A stretch of DNA of 64,000 bases from Paracoccaceae bacterium (lineage in GTDB: Bacteria; Pseudomonadota; Alphaproteobacteria; Rhodobacterales; Rhodobacteraceae), in assembly GCA_024636555.1 (NCBI GenBank), contig JAGXGW010000040.1, positions 1 to 64,000 of the forward strand, in the 5' to 3' direction. The position numbers and the translations under genes are program-made. Positions 1-12,401 of the stretch are shown here, piece after piece (position 1 is the stretch's first letter; every line of letters begins with the position of its first letter). The notes under the pieces were generated by a model that saw only the letters and a list, made by a program, of their open reading frames with translations, searched no databases and was not told the origin of the DNA.

Positions 1-1710
1 ATCTCGCAGAAAGTCCTGAAATGCCGCATCGCGCGGTGACGGGTCCGCCAGATCGAGCCAGTTCATCCCGTCATCCTGGCAATAGCTGTTGTTGTTGCCG
101 CCCTGCGAGCGGCCGATCTCGTCACCCATCAGGATCATCGGTGTACCCTGCGAGAACAACAGCGTCGCCATGATCGCGCGGCGCATCTTGTCACGCAGGT
201 CCAGAATGGCGGGATCGTCGGTCTCGCCCTCGACACCGCAATTCCAGCTCAGGTTATGAGAGTGGCCGTCGCGGTTGCCTTCCTGATTTGCCTCATTGTG
301 TTTGTCGTTGTAGCTGACCGTGTCCATCAGCGTGAAACCGTCATGCGCGGTTACGAAGTTCACGCTGGCCCAAGGCCTGCGCCCGCGCCTGTCAAACTGC
401 TCGGCAGAGCCTGTCAGGCTGGCGGCAAAGGCAGGCAACATGGACTGGTCACCCTTCCAGAACGCGCGCACAGTGTCGCGATACTGGTCGTTCCATTCCG
501 CCCAGCCGGGCGGGAAGTTGCCAAGCTGGTAGCCGTTCTCGCCGGTGTCCCAAGGCTCCGCGATCAGCTTGACCTGCGACAGCACAGGGTCCTGCCGCAC
601 AGCATCCAGAAACGTGGCTGCAGGGTCAAAATTCTCCCTGTTGCGCCCGAGTGTCGAGGCGAGATCAAAACGGAAACCGTCAACATGGCAGGCCTCGACC
701 CAGTAGCGCAGGCTGTCCATGACCATCTGCAACACGCGCGGATGCGTCAGGTTCAGCGAGTTGCCACAGCCGGTTGTATCGAAGTAATAGCGCGGATCGT
801 CGGCCAGAATATAGTAGCTGGCGTTGTCGATCCCGCGAAAGGACATGGTCGGGCCAAGCTGGTTGCCCTCGGCGGTGTGGTTATAGACCACATCAAGGAT
901 CACCTCGATGCCTGCCTCGTGCAGGCGGCGCACCATCAGCTTGAACTCATGCAGGTTCGAACCGGAGGAGATATACCGCATCGCGGGGGCGAAAAAGCCG
1001 ATCGTGTTATAGCCCCAATAGTTGGTCAGCCCTTTCTCGATGAGGTAGCGATCATCAAAAAACGCCTGTGTCGGCAGGAGTTCGACGGCAGTCACCCCGA
1101 GCTTTACCAGATGGTCGATCACATCAGGGTCTGCCAGCCCGCCAAAGCTGCCGCGCAAATTGTCCGGCAATCCCGGATGCAGCGCGGTCATCCCTTTGAC
1201 ATGCGCCTCGTAGATGATGGTTTCGGCCCAAGGCGTATTTGGCCGAAGATCGGAACCCCATGTGACCGCAGGATCAACCACGATGCATTTCGGCATTACA
1301 TTGGCGCTGTCCCGCCGGTCAAAGGACATATCCGCGCGCGAATGGCCGATCTTGTAGCCGAAGACCGAGTCGTGCCAACGGATATTGCCGTGCAGCTCCA
1401 GCGCATAAGGATCAAGCAACAGCTTGTTGGGATTGAAGCGATGCCCGTTGGCCGGATCATATGGTCCGTGAACCCGGTAGGCGTAAAGCTGGCCGGGGCG
1501 CACTTGTGGCAGATAGCCATGCCAGATTTCGTCAGTATATTCCGGCAAGGGGATACGGGCGATTTCCCGTTTGCCACGCCGGTCGAACAGGCAAAGTTCC
1601 ACCTTTGTCGCATTGGCCGAGAAGATCGCAAAATTCGTCCCCGATCCGTCCCAGGTGGCCCCCAGAATCGTCGGTGTGCCTTCACTGACAATGTACTCCT
1701 GCGTGCTCAT
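1..1710 (-). CDS. glgX: Glycogen debranching enzyme (isoamylase type), partial: C-terminus runs off the left edge
   Basis: Minus-strand reading from ATG at 1710 gives [43 protein letters not shown]..., then ...[12 protein letters not shown]..., ...[49 protein letters not shown]..., characteristic of GlgX. Not in the ORF list because it is open at the edge; overlaps glgB start/stop (ATGA type). Confidence 0.93.
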   Translation of the reverse strand, partial: MSTQEYIVSEGTPTILGATWDGSGTNFAIFSANATKVELCLFDRRGKREIARIPLPEYTDEIWHGYLPQVRPGQLYAYRVHGPYDPANGHRFNPNKLLLDPYALELHGNIRWHDSVFGYKIGHSRADMSFDRRDSANVMPKCIVVDPAVTWGSDLRPNTPWAETIIYEAHVKGMTALHPGLPDNLRGSFGGLADPDVIDHLVKLGVTAVELLPTQAFFDDRYLIEKGLTNYWGYNTIGFFAPAMRYISSGSNLHEFKLMVRRLHEAGIEVILDVVYNHTAEGNQLGPTMSFRGIDNASYYILADDPRYYFDTTGCGNSLNLTHPRVLQMVMDSLRYWVEACHVDGFRFDLASTLGRNRENFDPAATFLDAVRQDPVLSQVKLIAEPWDTGENGYQLGNFPPGWAEWNDQYRDTVRAFWKGDQSMLPAFAASLTGSAEQFDRRGRRPWASVNFVTAHDGFTLMDTVSYNDKHNEANQEGNRDGHSHNLSWNCGVEGETDDPAILDLRDKMRRAIMATLLFSQGTPMILMGDEIGRSQGGNNNSYCQDDGMNWLDLADPSPRDAAFQDFLRD

Positions 1711-3896
1711 GCGGGTATCATCACGATCGTGGCCAAGGGTGGGAGCGTCAGCCGCAGGGAATGATCCCGGCCGTGCATGGGGGTTGCTTCGGCTTCGAGG
1801 GATGCAGGATTTCCGGCATCCGAGCCGCCATAACGGGCAGCATCGGTGTTCAGGGCCTCACGCCAACTGCCGGGCAGGGGCACGCCGATACGGTAGTCTT
1901 CATGCACGACAGGGGCGAGGTTGCAGATCACCACAACGGGCGGCGCGCCATCGTCGGATTTCCGCATGTAGACCAGAACGCTTTGCGCGGCATTGCTCGC
2001 GTCGATCCACTCGAACCCCGCAGGCTCGCAATCCAGCCGGTGCAGCGCGGAATGTTCGCGGTAAAGACGGTTGAGATCGCCGACAAGCGTCTGCACACCC
2101 TGATGCATGGAATCGTCAAGCAGGTGCCAGTCCAGCGACTGGTCGTGGTTCCATTCCTTTTCCTGCGCGAATTCACAGCCCATGAACAACAGTTTCTTGC
2201 CCGGATGGGTCCACATGAAACCGAAATAGGCGCGCAGGTTTGCGAACTTCTGCCAGCGATCCCCGGCCATCTGGCGGATCAGTGATCCCTTGCCATGCAC
2301 CACCTCGTCATGGCTGAGGGGGAGCACGAAATCCTCGGAAAAGGCATAGTCCAGCCCGAATGTCAGATCGTGCTGATGATGACGCCGATGGATGGGATCA
2401 CGCCGGAAATAGGTCAGCGTGTCATGCATCCAGCCCATGTTCCATTTGAACGCAAAGCCCAAGCCCCCGTCATCGACCGGACGGCTGACCTTTGGAAAGG
2501 CGGTGGATTCCTCGGCAATCGTGATCGCGCCGGGATAATCCGCCGACACGCGCTCGTTCACGTCCTGCAAAAAGGAGATCGCTTCGAGGTTCTGGTTGCC
2601 GCCATGGCGGTTCGGCACCCATTCGCCGGGCTGGCGCGAATAATCCAGATAGAGCATGGAGGCCACGGCATCGACACGCAGCGCATCGACATGGAAACGC
2701 TCCAACCAGTACAGCGCGCTGGCTTGCAAGAAGTTCGCAACCTCGCGGCGGCCGAAGTTGTAGATCAGTGTGTTCCAGTCCTGATGAAATCCCTGCCGCG
2801 GGTCTTCATGTTCGTAAAGCGCGGTGCCGTCAAAGCGGGCAAGGCCATGCGCGTCTGACGGGAAATGCGCAGGCACCCAATCCAGAATGACCCCGATTCC
2901 CGCCTGATGCAGGCGGTCCACCAGCCGCGCGAAGGCTTCGGGTGATCCGAAGCGGCTTGTCGGCGCAAAAAGTCCGATGGGCTGATAACCCCAAGAGCCG
3001 GTAAAGGGATGTTCCGTCACCGGCAAAAACTCGACATGCGTAAAGGCCATCTGCTCCAGATAGGGCAACAGAAGATCACCGATCGTGTCGTAATCAAGCA
3101 TGTCACCTTCGCCGCTGCGCCGCCACGATCCAAGATGCACCTCGTAGACGGAGATCGGGGCGTGCCGGTCCTGCAATGTCGCACGCGAGGACATCCACGG
3201 CTGATCGTTCCAGTCATGCTCAGGCAAGCCATGGATCACCGAGGCGGTCTCGGGTGTCTGCTCATGGGCAAAACCGACCGGATCGGCCTTGAGCGGCAAA
3301 CGCTCGCCGTAAGCGCTGACGATCTCGTATTTATAGATCTCGCCAGCGGCCAGCCCGGGAATGAACAGCTCCCACATGCCCGGCCCGTGACGTTTTCGCA
3401 TCGGGTGCCGTCGACCGTCCCACGCGTTGAAATGGCCCACGACACTGACGCGGCGCGCATTCGGTGCCCACAGAGCAAAGGCCACGCCGCTCACGCCCTC
3501 ATGCGTCACCGGATGCGCCCCGAGTTTGTCATAGAGCCGTCGGTGGCTGCCCTCGGCGAGCAAATGTTCGTCCATTTCTCCCAGCACGGGAGAGAAACGA
3601 TAGGGGTCTTCGATCTCCCACTTGTGATCGCCTGCCTGCATCTCCAGCCGGTAGGCGTCTTTCGGGGCCGGCCCGCAAAAGAAGCCTTCCCCGTGCAAAC
3701 GGGTCAGCGGCTTGCGGCTTCGTTTTGTGACAACCGACACTTCAGCGGCATTCGGCGCAAAAACGCGCAACTGGCCGTCATGGGGGCCAAGCACCGCGAA
3801 CGGGTCGTGATGATGGCCGCGCAGGATTGCCTCGATATCGGCGGCCTGAAGGCCTTCGGGCAACTGATCGGTAAAGAATCCTGTATTGCTCATCAC
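1707..3896 (-). CDS. glgB: 1,4-alpha-glucan branching enzyme
   Basis: 729 aa; GH13 motifs ([70 protein letters not shown]). Confidence 0.96.
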   Translation of the reverse strand: MMSNTGFFTDQLPEGLQAADIEAILRGHHHDPFAVLGPHDGQLRVFAPNAAEVSVVTKRSRKPLTRLHGEGFFCGPAPKDAYRLEMQAGDHKWEIEDPYRFSPVLGEMDEHLLAEGSHRRLYDKLGAHPVTHEGVSGVAFALWAPNARRVSVVGHFNAWDGRRHPMRKRHGPGMWELFIPGLAAGEIYKYEIVSAYGERLPLKADPVGFAHEQTPETASVIHGLPEHDWNDQPWMSSRATLQDRHAPISVYEVHLGSWRRSGEGDMLDYDTIGDLLLPYLEQMAFTHVEFLPVTEHPFTGSWGYQPIGLFAPTSRFGSPEAFARLVDRLHQAGIGVILDWVPAHFPSDAHGLARFDGTALYEHEDPRQGFHQDWNTLIYNFGRREVANFLQASALYWLERFHVDALRVDAVASMLYLDYSRQPGEWVPNRHGGNQNLEAISFLQDVNERVSADYPGAITIAEESTAFPKVSRPVDDGGLGFAFKWNMGWMHDTLTYFRRDPIHRRHHQHDLTFGLDYAFSEDFVLPLSHDEVVHGKGSLIRQMAGDRWQKFANLRAYFGFMWTHPGKKLLFMGCEFAQEKEWNHDQSLDWHLLDDSMHQGVQTLVGDLNRLYREHSALHRLDCEPAGFEWIDASNAAQSVLVYMRKSDDGAPPVVVICNLAPVVHEDYRIGVPLPGSWREALNTDAARYGGSDAGNPASLEAEATPMHGRDHSLRLTLPPLATIVMIPA

Positions 3897-6800
3897 GATT
3901 CACCTTCCAACAGGTCAAGAATCCCCCTCAGAGGTATCCCGATCCAAGCCGGGCGATTGCCAAGCTCGTAATCGGCCTCGTAAACGGCCTTTTGCAGCAG
4001 AAAGAGGTCCAGAAGCTGGCTGGAAACCTCTGCGTCATCCGGCAGGTTCGGCGCGCCCTTGGCGTGCTGCCAGTAATGCGTCTGGAAATCCTTCCTGACC
4101 GTGCTGCGCCATTCCTCAAGCCGGTCCAGCGCGCGCGTATTGATGACGCCCGGCGCGGTGTGATTCCGCGTCGCCAATGACAAGGCCGCATAATCGAAGG
4201 AGCGCAACATCCCGGCCACATCCCGCAGGGGCGATAATTTCGCGCGCCGCTCGTCAAGGCTGCGGGTCGGCTCGCCCTCGAAGTCGATGATCGCCACATC
4301 GTTCTGCGCCAGCAGAACCTGACCCAGATGATAGTCGCCATGAATGCGCGACAGATGTCCGGAGGGTGCAAGTTCACCCGCAGCCTGAAGGCGCGAGACA
4401 AGCGCGCCGCGCTTTTCCAGTACGGACCGTGCGAGGGATGCCGCCTCTTCCGGCAGTTCCGCCTTTTCCAGCCGGGTCATCAAAGCTTCCGCTTCAGCGG
4501 CGGCATCCTGCGCCCATTGCCGCAGATGGTCCTGCGTGAGCGGCTCTGTCGCGAACGCGGGGACGTCAGTTTCGGCGGCCAATGCATGGTGCAGTTCCGC
4601 CGTGCGCTGGCCCAGCAGCGCACCAATCGCAAGCGGGAAGCCGAATGCCTGCGGCTCCGTCGTCGCCTCGCCCGTTGACGTCCAGGTTTCATGTTCGTTC
4701 AGATCCAGTGCCAGAGCGTCGATGATACCGGACCATGCGTCGCCGCGATTGGGCACAAAGGCAAACGCGGCCGCCAGTATCGTTTGCCCCTCGCCCTGAT
4801 GCGAAAGATGGCCAAGATACTGTGGCGTATGCTCGAAACCAGCGACCTGCGTCAGAAATTGCGGTACCTCGACATCAGGCTGCTCGCCAGCCCGCAGACG
4901 GCGGTAAAGCTTGAGGATGACCTTGTCCGAGAATGCGATCGAAAGGTTGGACTGGTCCACGCCAAGCTGACGGGGCGCGCCGAGATCCTCGATCCCGCGC
5001 AGGGCAGCAGTGCCGCTAAAGACCAGATCGCCTTTTGTCGTGTCACTCCGCATCCCGTCCAGCAGAAGCTGTGGCAAGTGTTCGTCGAAGGCTCCGTCGA
5101 TCAGCGCGCCGACGCGCGCCGTATGCCGGATTTTGGCCATCGTCCACGACAGTTTCGGCGCGCCGGGCCGCAGGTTCTCGTCACCCCACTGCGCCGAGAT
5201 CGGCAGGAAGTATGATTGGCGATCACCCTCGCCCGGTGTGACCTCGACCGAAACCAGCGCATGCTGGCCGTTGCCAAGATCCCCCAGCGCGGCCAATGTC
5301 ACATGGTGGAGTTCCGCATCCTTGGCCGCGAACCATCGTTGGCGCGGCAGCCATTGCGGCAAGACTTCGTTCTTGAAATCCGTACCCTCGCGCCCCGCCA
5401 ACGCGGTATCCACGCGCCCGTCACGGCTTGTGAGTGTGATGAATTCCGGCAGGATGTCCGGCATCTGATCATGCCATGAAGGCATTTCCTCCTCCCCAGA
5501 CAGAATGAACCAGAAAAAGCCGTAGGCTGGCAACGTGAGCATGTACGGCAGATCGCCAACAGGCGGAAAAGCCGACCGGCCCGTCAGCTCGACAGGCACG
5601 AGCCCGCGATGCGAAGACAGGTCCAACTCGACGGCTTGCGCACTGTCCGAAAGGTTTGCAACGCACAGATAGGCCTGCCCCTCGTGGGCCCGCAGATAGG
5701 CAAGGATCTTGCGGTTGCGCGGATAAAGCAGTGTCATCTCCCCGCGCCCGAACGCAGGGTGCTGCTTTCGCACCGTGATCATGCGCCGCATCCAGTTGAG
5801 CAAGGACGACGGGTCTTCGGCCTGCGCCTCGACATTGATGACCTGATGGCCGTAAACGGCATCCGTGATCGTGGGCAGATAAAGTTGCTGCGGCTTGGCG
5901 CTGGAAAAACCGGCATTACGGTCACCCGTCCATTGCATCGGGGTGCGGACGCCGTCGCGGTCGCCGAGATAGTAATTGTCACCCATACCGATTTCATCAC
6001 CGTAATAGATGATCGGCGTGCCCGGCATCGACAGCAGCAGCGAGTTGAGCAACTGGATTTTGCGCCGGTCGTTCTGCATCAAGGGCGCAAGCCTGCGCCG
6101 GATGCCCAGATTGATCCGCGCCCGCGTATCGGCCGCATAGGTCTGCCACAGATAATCACGTTCTTCCGAGGTCACCATTTCCAGCGTCAGCTCGTCATGG
6201 TTCCTCAGAAATATGCCCCACTGGCAATTCTCCGGAATCTCCGGGGTCTGTCGGATAATGTCGGTGATCGGATGCCGGTCAGCCTGCGCCAGCGCCATGT
6301 ACATGCGCGGCATCAGCGGGAAATGGAAACCCATATGGCATTCGTCACCATCACCGAAATACGGTCGCGTATCTTCGGGCCACTGGTTCGCCTCGGCCAG
6401 CAGCATCCGGTCCGGAAAATGCTCGTCCAGATCGGCGCGGATCGCCTTGAGCACCTCATGCGTTTCGGGCAGGTTCTCGTTATTGGTCCCGTCCCGCTCG
6501 ATCAGATAGGGAATGGCGTCCAGACGCAGACCGTCCACGCCCATGCCCAGCCACATCCGCATGACCTTGAGCACTTCTTCCAGCACGCGCGGATTGTCAA
6601 AGTTCAGATCGGGCTGGTGCGAATAGAAACGGTGCCAATAGTAAGCTCCTGCGACAGGGTCCCATGCCCAGTTGGATTTCTCGGTATCCAGAAAGATGAT
6701 CCGCGTTTCCGGCCATTTGTCGTCATTATCAGACCAGACATACCAGTCCCGCGCCGCCGATCCGGGCTTGGCCTGGCGCGCTTTCTGGAACCACGGATGC

Positions 6801-7180
6801 TGGTCGGAGGTATGGTTGATCACCAGTTCGGTGATCACCCTGATACCGCGCTTGTGGGCCTCGGCCACGAAAGCCTTGAAGTCTTTCATCGAGCCATAGG
6901 ACGGATTGATCGAACGGTAATCGGCGATATCGTAGCCATCATCGCGCAGGGGCGACGGGTAGAAGGGCAGCAACCAGATCGCGTTGACGCCCAGTTCCTG
7001 CACGTAATCGAGCCGCTGCATCAATCCGGCGAAATCACCGATGCCATCGCCGTTCGAATCCATGAACGCTTTGATATGCAACTGGTAGATAATCGCATCC
7101 TTGTACCAGTCGGCCTGTTCACGGTTGATCCCACGCATGGCAAATTGGGCGTTGTCGCCCTTGAGGTTGGAAATATTCAT
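3893..7180 (-). CDS. treS: Maltose alpha-D-glucosyltransferase (trehalose synthase) fused to a maltokinase domain
   Basis: 1095 aa; N-terminal TreS ([30 protein letters not shown]) plus C-terminal kinase-like Mak domain ([31 protein letters not shown]). Confidence 0.94.
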   Translation of the reverse strand: MNISNLKGDNAQFAMRGINREQADWYKDAIIYQLHIKAFMDSNGDGIGDFAGLMQRLDYVQELGVNAIWLLPFYPSPLRDDGYDIADYRSINPSYGSMKDFKAFVAEAHKRGIRVITELVINHTSDQHPWFQKARQAKPGSAARDWYVWSDNDDKWPETRIIFLDTEKSNWAWDPVAGAYYWHRFYSHQPDLNFDNPRVLEEVLKVMRMWLGMGVDGLRLDAIPYLIERDGTNNENLPETHEVLKAIRADLDEHFPDRMLLAEANQWPEDTRPYFGDGDECHMGFHFPLMPRMYMALAQADRHPITDIIRQTPEIPENCQWGIFLRNHDELTLEMVTSEERDYLWQTYAADTRARINLGIRRRLAPLMQNDRRKIQLLNSLLLSMPGTPIIYYGDEIGMGDNYYLGDRDGVRTPMQWTGDRNAGFSSAKPQQLYLPTITDAVYGHQVINVEAQAEDPSSLLNWMRRMITVRKQHPAFGRGEMTLLYPRNRKILAYLRAHEGQAYLCVANLSDSAQAVELDLSSHRGLVPVELTGRSAFPPVGDLPYMLTLPAYGFFWFILSGEEEMPSWHDQMPDILPEFITLTSRDGRVDTALAGREGTDFKNEVLPQWLPRQRWFAAKDAELHHVTLAALGDLGNGQHALVSVEVTPGEGDRQSYFLPISAQWGDENLRPGAPKLSWTMAKIRHTARVGALIDGAFDEHLPQLLLDGMRSDTTKGDLVFSGTAALRGIEDLGAPRQLGVDQSNLSIAFSDKVILKLYRRLRAGEQPDVEVPQFLTQVAGFEHTPQYLGHLSHQGEGQTILAAAFAFVPNRGDAWSGIIDALALDLNEHETWTSTGEATTEPQAFGFPLAIGALLGQRTAELHHALAAETDVPAFATEPLTQDHLRQWAQDAAAEAEALMTRLEKAELPEEAASLARSVLEKRGALVSRLQAAGELAPSGHLSRIHGDYHLGQVLLAQNDVAIIDFEGEPTRSLDERRAKLSPLRDVAGMLRSFDYAALSLATRNHTAPGVINTRALDRLEEWRSTVRKDFQTHYWQHAKGAPNLPDDAEVSSQLLDLFLLQKAVYEADYELGNRPAWIGIPLRGILDLLEGES

Positions 7181-9282
7181 GGACGCTGCACTCCCGGTGC
7201 CAAGAGTTGCCAGATCGCATAAGGGCGGGTCTGGGGATCAAGCTCCAGCCATTGCACCTTGCCGTGCCAGGTGAACCGGTTTTCGTTGATCAGATCGCGC
7301 ACCTCGACCGAGGCATCATCGGGAAGGCCGAACTCCCATAGCGGCACCTCGAAGGTAAAATTTTGCGGATTACGCGGATCAAGGTTCACGTGGATCAGAA
7401 CGAAATCGTCGCCCGCCCGCTTTCCATAGGAGAGCACCTGAGCGTTATCCGCGTGGTAAAAGCGCAGGTCCGTGAATTGCTGCAACGCGGGATGGGCGCG
7501 CCGGAGCCGGTTCATCAGGCGGATGTCATCCTTGATATGTCCCGGCTGGTCCATATCCCAGACGCGCATCTGGTATTTCTCGGAATCAAGGTATTCCTCC
7601 TTGCCCGGAACCGGTGCGGCCTCGCAAATCTCGTAACCGTTATAAATGCCGTAGTTGCCGCCAAGCGTGGCTGCCAGCACGAGACGGGTGCGGAAACCCG
7701 GCCTGCCACTGGTTTGCAGAAACCGCGGATTGATATCCGGCGTGTTGACGAAGAAATTGGGCCGCATCACATGGCGGCTGTCCGTCGTGGTCAACTCCGT
7801 CAGATAGTCGGTGATTTCCTGCTTTTCGTTGCGCCACGTGAAATAGGAATAGGATTGCGAAAACCCGACCTTTGCCAGCCGCTTCATCACCTTGGGCCGC
7901 GTGAACGCCTCTGCCAGAAAGATCACGCCCGGATCGCGCTGGCGCACCTCGGCGATCATCCATTCCCAGAACGGGAACGGCTTGGTGTGAGGGTTATCCA
8001 CGCGGAAAATCCGCACACCGTGATCAATCCAGAACAGCACGATATCCCGCAGGGCATACCAGAGATCCGGCAGCGCATCGCGGTAGAAATGGACATTCAC
8101 GATGTCCTCGTATTTCTTCGGCGGGTTCTCGGCGAACTTGATGCTACCATCGGGGCGCCAGTCGAACCATTCGGGGTGCTGCGTGATCCACGGATGATCC
8201 GGCGCGCACTGGATTGCAAAGTCGAGGGCGATCTCCAAGCCCTGCTCACGGGCAGCCTCTACCAGACGGTGAAAATCCTCGAATGTGCCCAGTTCGGGAT
8301 GTATCGCATCATGCCCGCCCTCGTCCGATCCGATGGCATAGGGGCTGCCGGGGTCGTCCGGTCCGGCGGTCAGACTGTTGTTCTTTCCCTTGCGGTTGAC
8401 CCGGCCAATCGGATGGATCGGCGGAAAATACAGCACGTCGAACCCCAGTTCTTTTACATAAGGCAAGCGCGCGATCACATCATCGAATGTGCCATGCCGG
8501 TCAGGGTCCCCCGATTGCGAGCGCGGCATCAGCTCGTACCATGCACTGCAAGCGGCGGCTTTGCGGTCCACCTGAAGCGGCAAAACGGGCGAGACGGTCA
8601 GGTTCGTCTGCGGCGCAGCGCGCTGCATCAGGGTTGCCACCTCGCTGGAGGCAAGATGCGCCATCCATGCGGCTTGGTCAGCGGTTTTCGACAGGGCGCG
8701 CTCTTGCTTCAATATGGATCTGAATGCGGCCCTGTCCTCGCGCGTCGCGCGGGAATCCTTTCCGTTGGCCGCTTCGACGAGCCGCCGCCCCTCTTCCAGC
8801 TCCAGCGCGATATCCTGACCGGCAGCATGCTTGGCTGCAATCTCCTTGCGCCATGTCGCATAAAGATCGCGCCACGCGAGAAACGCGAATTCATGATCAC
8901 CCGGCTCTGTGAATTCCGCCGTCACCTGCCAGCGGTCGTTGCCCAGAAACGCCATCGGCTGTTCGGAAAAATCCTCTTGCCCGCGTTTGCGGTGAACGAA
9001 AGAAGCGGCAATGACGTCATGCCCGTCCGAAAAGATATCGGCCTCGAATATCTCCGGCTGGCCAGAAACAACCTTTGCGGCAAACCGCCCGCCGTCGATC
9101 TCGTGGGATATACCCTCGATCACCAGTCGCGCGGCTGCCATGGTCAACAACCGCTCTTGCGATTCAAGCGCCTCGCTCTGCGGCGTGCCGGCCTGATCTG
9201 ACGCCGATGACGCCCGCAATTTTGTTTTTGGACGGCTGGTCTTTTTCTGACCCGCCACCTGTTCCGCTTTCGCCTTGGCCAC
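7177..9282 (-). CDS. glgE: Alpha-1,4-glucan:maltose-1-phosphate maltosyltransferase
   Basis: ORF 7177..9366; GlgE motifs (VDRKAAACSAWYELMPRSQSGDPDRHGTFDDVIARLPYVKELGFDVLYFPPIHPIGRVNRKGKNN). Start placed at a GTG near 9282/9288 because a promoter-like element sits at 9314..9338 inside the 5' end of the ORF as called. Confidence 0.92.
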   Translation of the reverse strand: MAKAKAEQVAGQKKTSRPKTKLRASSASDQAGTPQSEALESQERLLTMAAARLVIEGISHEIDGGRFAAKVVSGQPEIFEADIFSDGHDVIAASFVHRKRGQEDFSEQPMAFLGNDRWQVTAEFTEPGDHEFAFLAWRDLYATWRKEIAAKHAAGQDIALELEEGRRLVEAANGKDSRATREDRAAFRSILKQERALSKTADQAAWMAHLASSEVATLMQRAAPQTNLTVSPVLPLQVDRKAAACSAWYELMPRSQSGDPDRHGTFDDVIARLPYVKELGFDVLYFPPIHPIGRVNRKGKNNSLTAGPDDPGSPYAIGSDEGGHDAIHPELGTFEDFHRLVEAAREQGLEIALDFAIQCAPDHPWITQHPEWFDWRPDGSIKFAENPPKKYEDIVNVHFYRDALPDLWYALRDIVLFWIDHGVRIFRVDNPHTKPFPFWEWMIAEVRQRDPGVIFLAEAFTRPKVMKRLAKVGFSQSYSYFTWRNEKQEITDYLTELTTTDSRHVMRPNFFVNTPDINPRFLQTSGRPGFRTRLVLAATLGGNYGIYNGYEICEAAPVPGKEEYLDSEKYQMRVWDMDQPGHIKDDIRLMNRLRRAHPALQQFTDLRFYHADNAQVLSYGKRAGDDFVLIHVNLDPRNPQNFTFEVPLWEFGLPDDASVEVRDLINENRFTWHGKVQWLELDPQTRPYAIWQLLAPGVQRP

Positions 9283-9313
9283 GTGCACCCCCGTCTCTTC
9301 TGTCACAAGTGCA

Positions 9314-9338
9314 AACCGGAAGACGGCGTTTTTGTTCC
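9314..9338 (-). promoter_or_regulatory. EcfG/general-stress-response-like promoter, GGAAC-N16-GGTT, upstream of glgE
   Basis: Plus strand reads AACC-ggaagacggcgttttt-GTTCC; ~32 nt upstream of the proposed glgE start. Confidence 0.55.
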
Positions 9339-9369
9339 AATCTTTATGAAAAGACCGGAAGGGCAAGGA

Positions 9370-10461
9370 TCAGCGGCGGTAGGTGAACTCCGGCAGCGCT
9401 TCAGCCTCGGGTATCTCGGCCAGCAGCGCATCGACAGCGGGCCGTTGCGGCGAATAGCGGCACACCGGATCGGTCGCACTGGCATCGCCGGTCAGGGCCA
9501 TCGCCTGACAGCGGCAGCCACCGTGATCGATATCGCGCCGCGCGCAACTCCGGCACGGCTCCTGCATCCAGTCATGCCCCCGAAAAGCCTGAAACGCGGG
9601 GCCATGCTGCCAGATCTCGGCCAGAGGCGCCTCTGTGACGCGTTGGAACTCCAGATGCGGGATGGTTGCGGCGGCATGGCAGGGCAAGACGGTTCCATCG
9701 GGCGTCACGTTCAGCCCGGTAGAGCCCCACCCCCCCATGCAGGCTTTCGGGAAATCGGCATAATAATCCGGCGGTACGAAATCTATGGCCAGACGTCCGC
9801 GATAGGTTTGCACGGCTTGGGCGACGGTTCGCTTCGCCATTTCAACCTGCTCGCGCGTCGGCAAGAGCGCGGCCCTGTTGGTCAGCGCCCAGCCATAGAA
9901 TTGCACACAGGCAATCTCGATCCTGCGCGCGCCGAGTTCGACGGCAAAGGATATCGTCTCGGCCAGATCATCCAGATTCTGGCGGTGCATGACTGCGTTG
10001 AGCGTCAACGGCAGACCCCGCGCCGTGATCGACTTCGCAACCTCCAGCTTGCGGTCAAACCCGCTCTTGTAGCCGCCGATCCTGTCAGCGATCCCCGACC
10101 GCACGCCCTGCAAGGACAGTTGGACATGGTCCAGCCCTGCGGCTTCCAGCGCATCGAGCCGGGCCTCCGTCAGACCTATGCCGGACGTGATGAGGTTGAC
10201 ATAAAGCCCGGCCTGCCGCGCTGCTTCCACCAGTTCCGGCAGATCGCGGCGCGCAACAGGCTCGCCACCCGATAGATGTAATTGCAGCACGCCGAGATCA
10301 GCGGCCTCGGCAAACACCCGCGCCCAGGTCGCGGTGTCCAACTCACCCTCGCGCGCCACCATTTCCAGCGGGTTGGAACAATAGGGGCACGACAGCGGGC
10401 AGCGATGCGTCAGCTCCGCCAGAAGCGCGATCGGCGCAGGTGGGAGCGGCAGATCACGCAT
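9370..10461 (-). CDS. pqqE: PQQ biosynthesis radical SAM protein PqqE
   Basis: 363 aa; radical SAM motif CPLSCPYCSNP, C-terminal Cys cluster CRSCARRDIDHGGCRCQA; adjacent pqqD/C/B/A. Confidence 0.96.
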   Translation of the reverse strand: MRDLPLPPAPIALLAELTHRCPLSCPYCSNPLEMVAREGELDTATWARVFAEAADLGVLQLHLSGGEPVARRDLPELVEAARQAGLYVNLITSGIGLTEARLDALEAAGLDHVQLSLQGVRSGIADRIGGYKSGFDRKLEVAKSITARGLPLTLNAVMHRQNLDDLAETISFAVELGARRIEIACVQFYGWALTNRAALLPTREQVEMAKRTVAQAVQTYRGRLAIDFVPPDYYADFPKACMGGWGSTGLNVTPDGTVLPCHAAATIPHLEFQRVTEAPLAEIWQHGPAFQAFRGHDWMQEPCRSCARRDIDHGGCRCQAMALTGDASATDPVCRYSPQRPAVDALLAEIPEAEALPEFTYRR

Positions 10462-10753
10462 CGGCGTAATCCACCAGTCGCTGCACCTGCAAATCCTCTA
10501 TAAACCCGATCACATCGCCTGAAATCTCGGCCCGTGGCGCATCGTAGCGTTCCGCCAGCCTTTCGATCAGAACCGACATCTTCAGCCCCTGCCCTATCTC
10601 GGTCAGGATTGCCAAGCCGATCTCGTCCAGCATCAGGGCACGTTCAGGCCCCAACAATACCGGCATGTCGCGCACGCGATCATGATGCAGCCGCACCCCG
10701 CGCGGCAGCCTTACAAAAGGGTCGGATTTCGCTGTGAGCAGGGTGTCCGTCAT
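10454..10753 (-). CDS. pqqD: PQQ biosynthesis peptide chaperone PqqD
   Basis: MTDTLLTAKSDPFVRLPRGVRLHHDRVRDMPVLLGPERALMLDEIGLAILTEIGQG...; start chosen to overlap pqqC stop. Confidence 0.93.
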   Translation of the reverse strand: MTDTLLTAKSDPFVRLPRGVRLHHDRVRDMPVLLGPERALMLDEIGLAILTEIGQGLKMSVLIERLAERYDAPRAEISGDVIGFIEDLQVQRLVDYADA

Positions 10754-11493
10754 CCAAGTTGCCCCTCTCCCGGTTGCCATGCGCCGGGCGGGGCTTGTCC
10801 CGTGACATAGCCATGCCACAACGCATCGAGCTGCGCCCAGAGCACATCGGTCTTGAAGGTGAGTGCGGCAATCGCCGCTTCCTGATCGGCACGGGTCAAG
10901 GCGTGGTCCAGCACCCAGTGCAGGGTGAAGTTCACATCCTTCGGTGCCTCGTTCAGCCGTTGGCTGAAATAGGCCAACGTCTCTGTCGTGGCGAAATCGT
11001 AATGTTCGAGCAGCCCTTCGATCCGCCGCGTGTGGATCGCCGGCGCGAACATCTCGGTCAGCGAGGAGGCCATTGCCGCAATCAGCGGCGCATCGCGCAC
11101 GAAGCGCACATAAGCATCGACGGCAAACCGCGTGGCGGGCATCACCCCTTGCCCCGAGGCAACGTAGTCGGGATCAAGGCCCACGGCTTCGGCCAGCTTC
11201 AGCCAACGTCTTATGCCGCCACCCTCGGCCGTTCCGCCATCGTGGTCCTCAATCCGGCTGCGCCAGATCCGCCTGAGTTGCGGATCGGTGCAGCGCGACA
11301 TGAAGGCCGCATCTTTCATCGGGATCGACGCCTGATAATACCAGCGATTGATGACCCAAGCCTGCACCTGATCCATCGTGCATTCACCTGTATGGAGCCG
11401 GTGATGGAACGGATGCTTGTCGTGATAGCGCTCCTCCCCGATCTGGCGCAAACGCGCCTCGAGGGTGTCCCGCGAAAAGGATTGGTCCGTCAC
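10750..11493 (-). CDS. pqqC: Pyrroloquinoline-quinone synthase PqqC
   Basis: 247 aa; YHDKHPFHHRLHTGECTMDQVQAWVINRWYYQASIPMKDAAFMSRC. Confidence 0.96.
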   Translation of the reverse strand: MTDQSFSRDTLEARLRQIGEERYHDKHPFHHRLHTGECTMDQVQAWVINRWYYQASIPMKDAAFMSRCTDPQLRRIWRSRIEDHDGGTAEGGGIRRWLKLAEAVGLDPDYVASGQGVMPATRFAVDAYVRFVRDAPLIAAMASSLTEMFAPAIHTRRIEGLLEHYDFATTETLAYFSQRLNEAPKDVNFTLHWVLDHALTRADQEAAIAALTFKTDVLWAQLDALWHGYVTGQAPPGAWQPGEGQLG

Positions 11494-12386
11494 AATGCGA
11501 CCTCCATGCCGTCATGGGCAAGCTCCCATCCCGCTGCAATCACCTGCGCGCGCTCCGGCGCTTCCGGCAGCAGAACGGGATTTGTATTGTTGATGTGGAT
11601 ATAAATCCGGCGACTGCTCAGACCGGCCAGCAGCGCAAGGCTGCCTTGTGGGCCCGCCATGGCGACATGCCCCATACGCGCCCCGGTTTTTTGTCCGGTT
11701 TTCGATTGCAACATATCGTCATCCGCCCAGACTGTGCCGTCGAAAAGCACCAGATCGGCGTCGGAGAGCCGCTCACACAGCCAGTCGGGAATGTCGGCGC
11801 ATCCGGGCAGGTAATGAAACACGCCGCGCGCGCTCTCAATCCGCAGGGCGATTGTTTGCTCGCCAAGTTCTTTGGTTTGCGCCAGATCAAAAGCTGAACC
11901 CTCCAGATAAAGCGGCACCTTGCCCGGCACGGCATAAGCTGTGATTTCAAGATCCAGGACAGGCGAGAACGGCTTTTCCAGAGTGACGGTCTTTTTCTTC
12001 ACACAATCAGGGTCAAGCACCCCGAAGACGGGATTATCGCTCAACACCTTCAACGTTGCGGGAGTCGCAAAGAGATCGAACGCGGTCTTCTCGCGCAGGG
12101 TCAGCAGACCTGCGATGTGGTCTACATCGCCGTTGGTCACAACGACCGCACGCAAAGGCGAGGTTCGTACCCCGGTGGGATGCAATTCGCCTGTTGCCTC
12201 CATTTGCACGCGCAAATCAGGCGAGGCGTTCAGAAGTACCCACCCTGTGCCATCAGCCGACACGGCAACCGACGACTGGGTCATCGGACTGATAAGACCG
12301 GCGCGGGCCGCATGGCAGATGTTGCAACCACAGTTCCACTGTGGCAGCCCGCCGCCTGCGCCCGCGCCTAGTATACGAATGAACAT
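11490..12386 (-). CDS. pqqB: PQQ biosynthesis protein PqqB (metallo-beta-lactamase fold)
   Basis: 298 aa; ILGAGAGGGLPQWNCGCNICHAARAG, TNGDVDHIAGLLTLRE. Confidence 0.96.
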   Translation of the reverse strand: MFIRILGAGAGGGLPQWNCGCNICHAARAGLISPMTQSSVAVSADGTGWVLLNASPDLRVQMEATGELHPTGVRTSPLRAVVVTNGDVDHIAGLLTLREKTAFDLFATPATLKVLSDNPVFGVLDPDCVKKKTVTLEKPFSPVLDLEITAYAVPGKVPLYLEGSAFDLAQTKELGEQTIALRIESARGVFHYLPGCADIPDWLCERLSDADLVLFDGTVWADDDMLQSKTGQKTGARMGHVAMAGPQGSLALLAGLSSRRIYIHINNTNPVLLPEAPERAQVIAAGWELAHDGMEVAL

Positions 12387-12401
12387 TCGCCGTCGGGCGG
12401 T

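Noticed and set aside
256-1764. 502-aa plus-strand ORF
   Set aside because: Antisense shadow of glgX. The minus strand gives a clear GlgX protein, and the plus-strand product is low-quality, Arg/His-rich sequence typical of GC-rich antisense frames.
5609-7222. 537-aa plus-strand ORF
   Set aside because: Antisense of the treS domain; no family motifs.
7363-9201. 612-aa plus-strand ORF
   Set aside because: Antisense of glgE.
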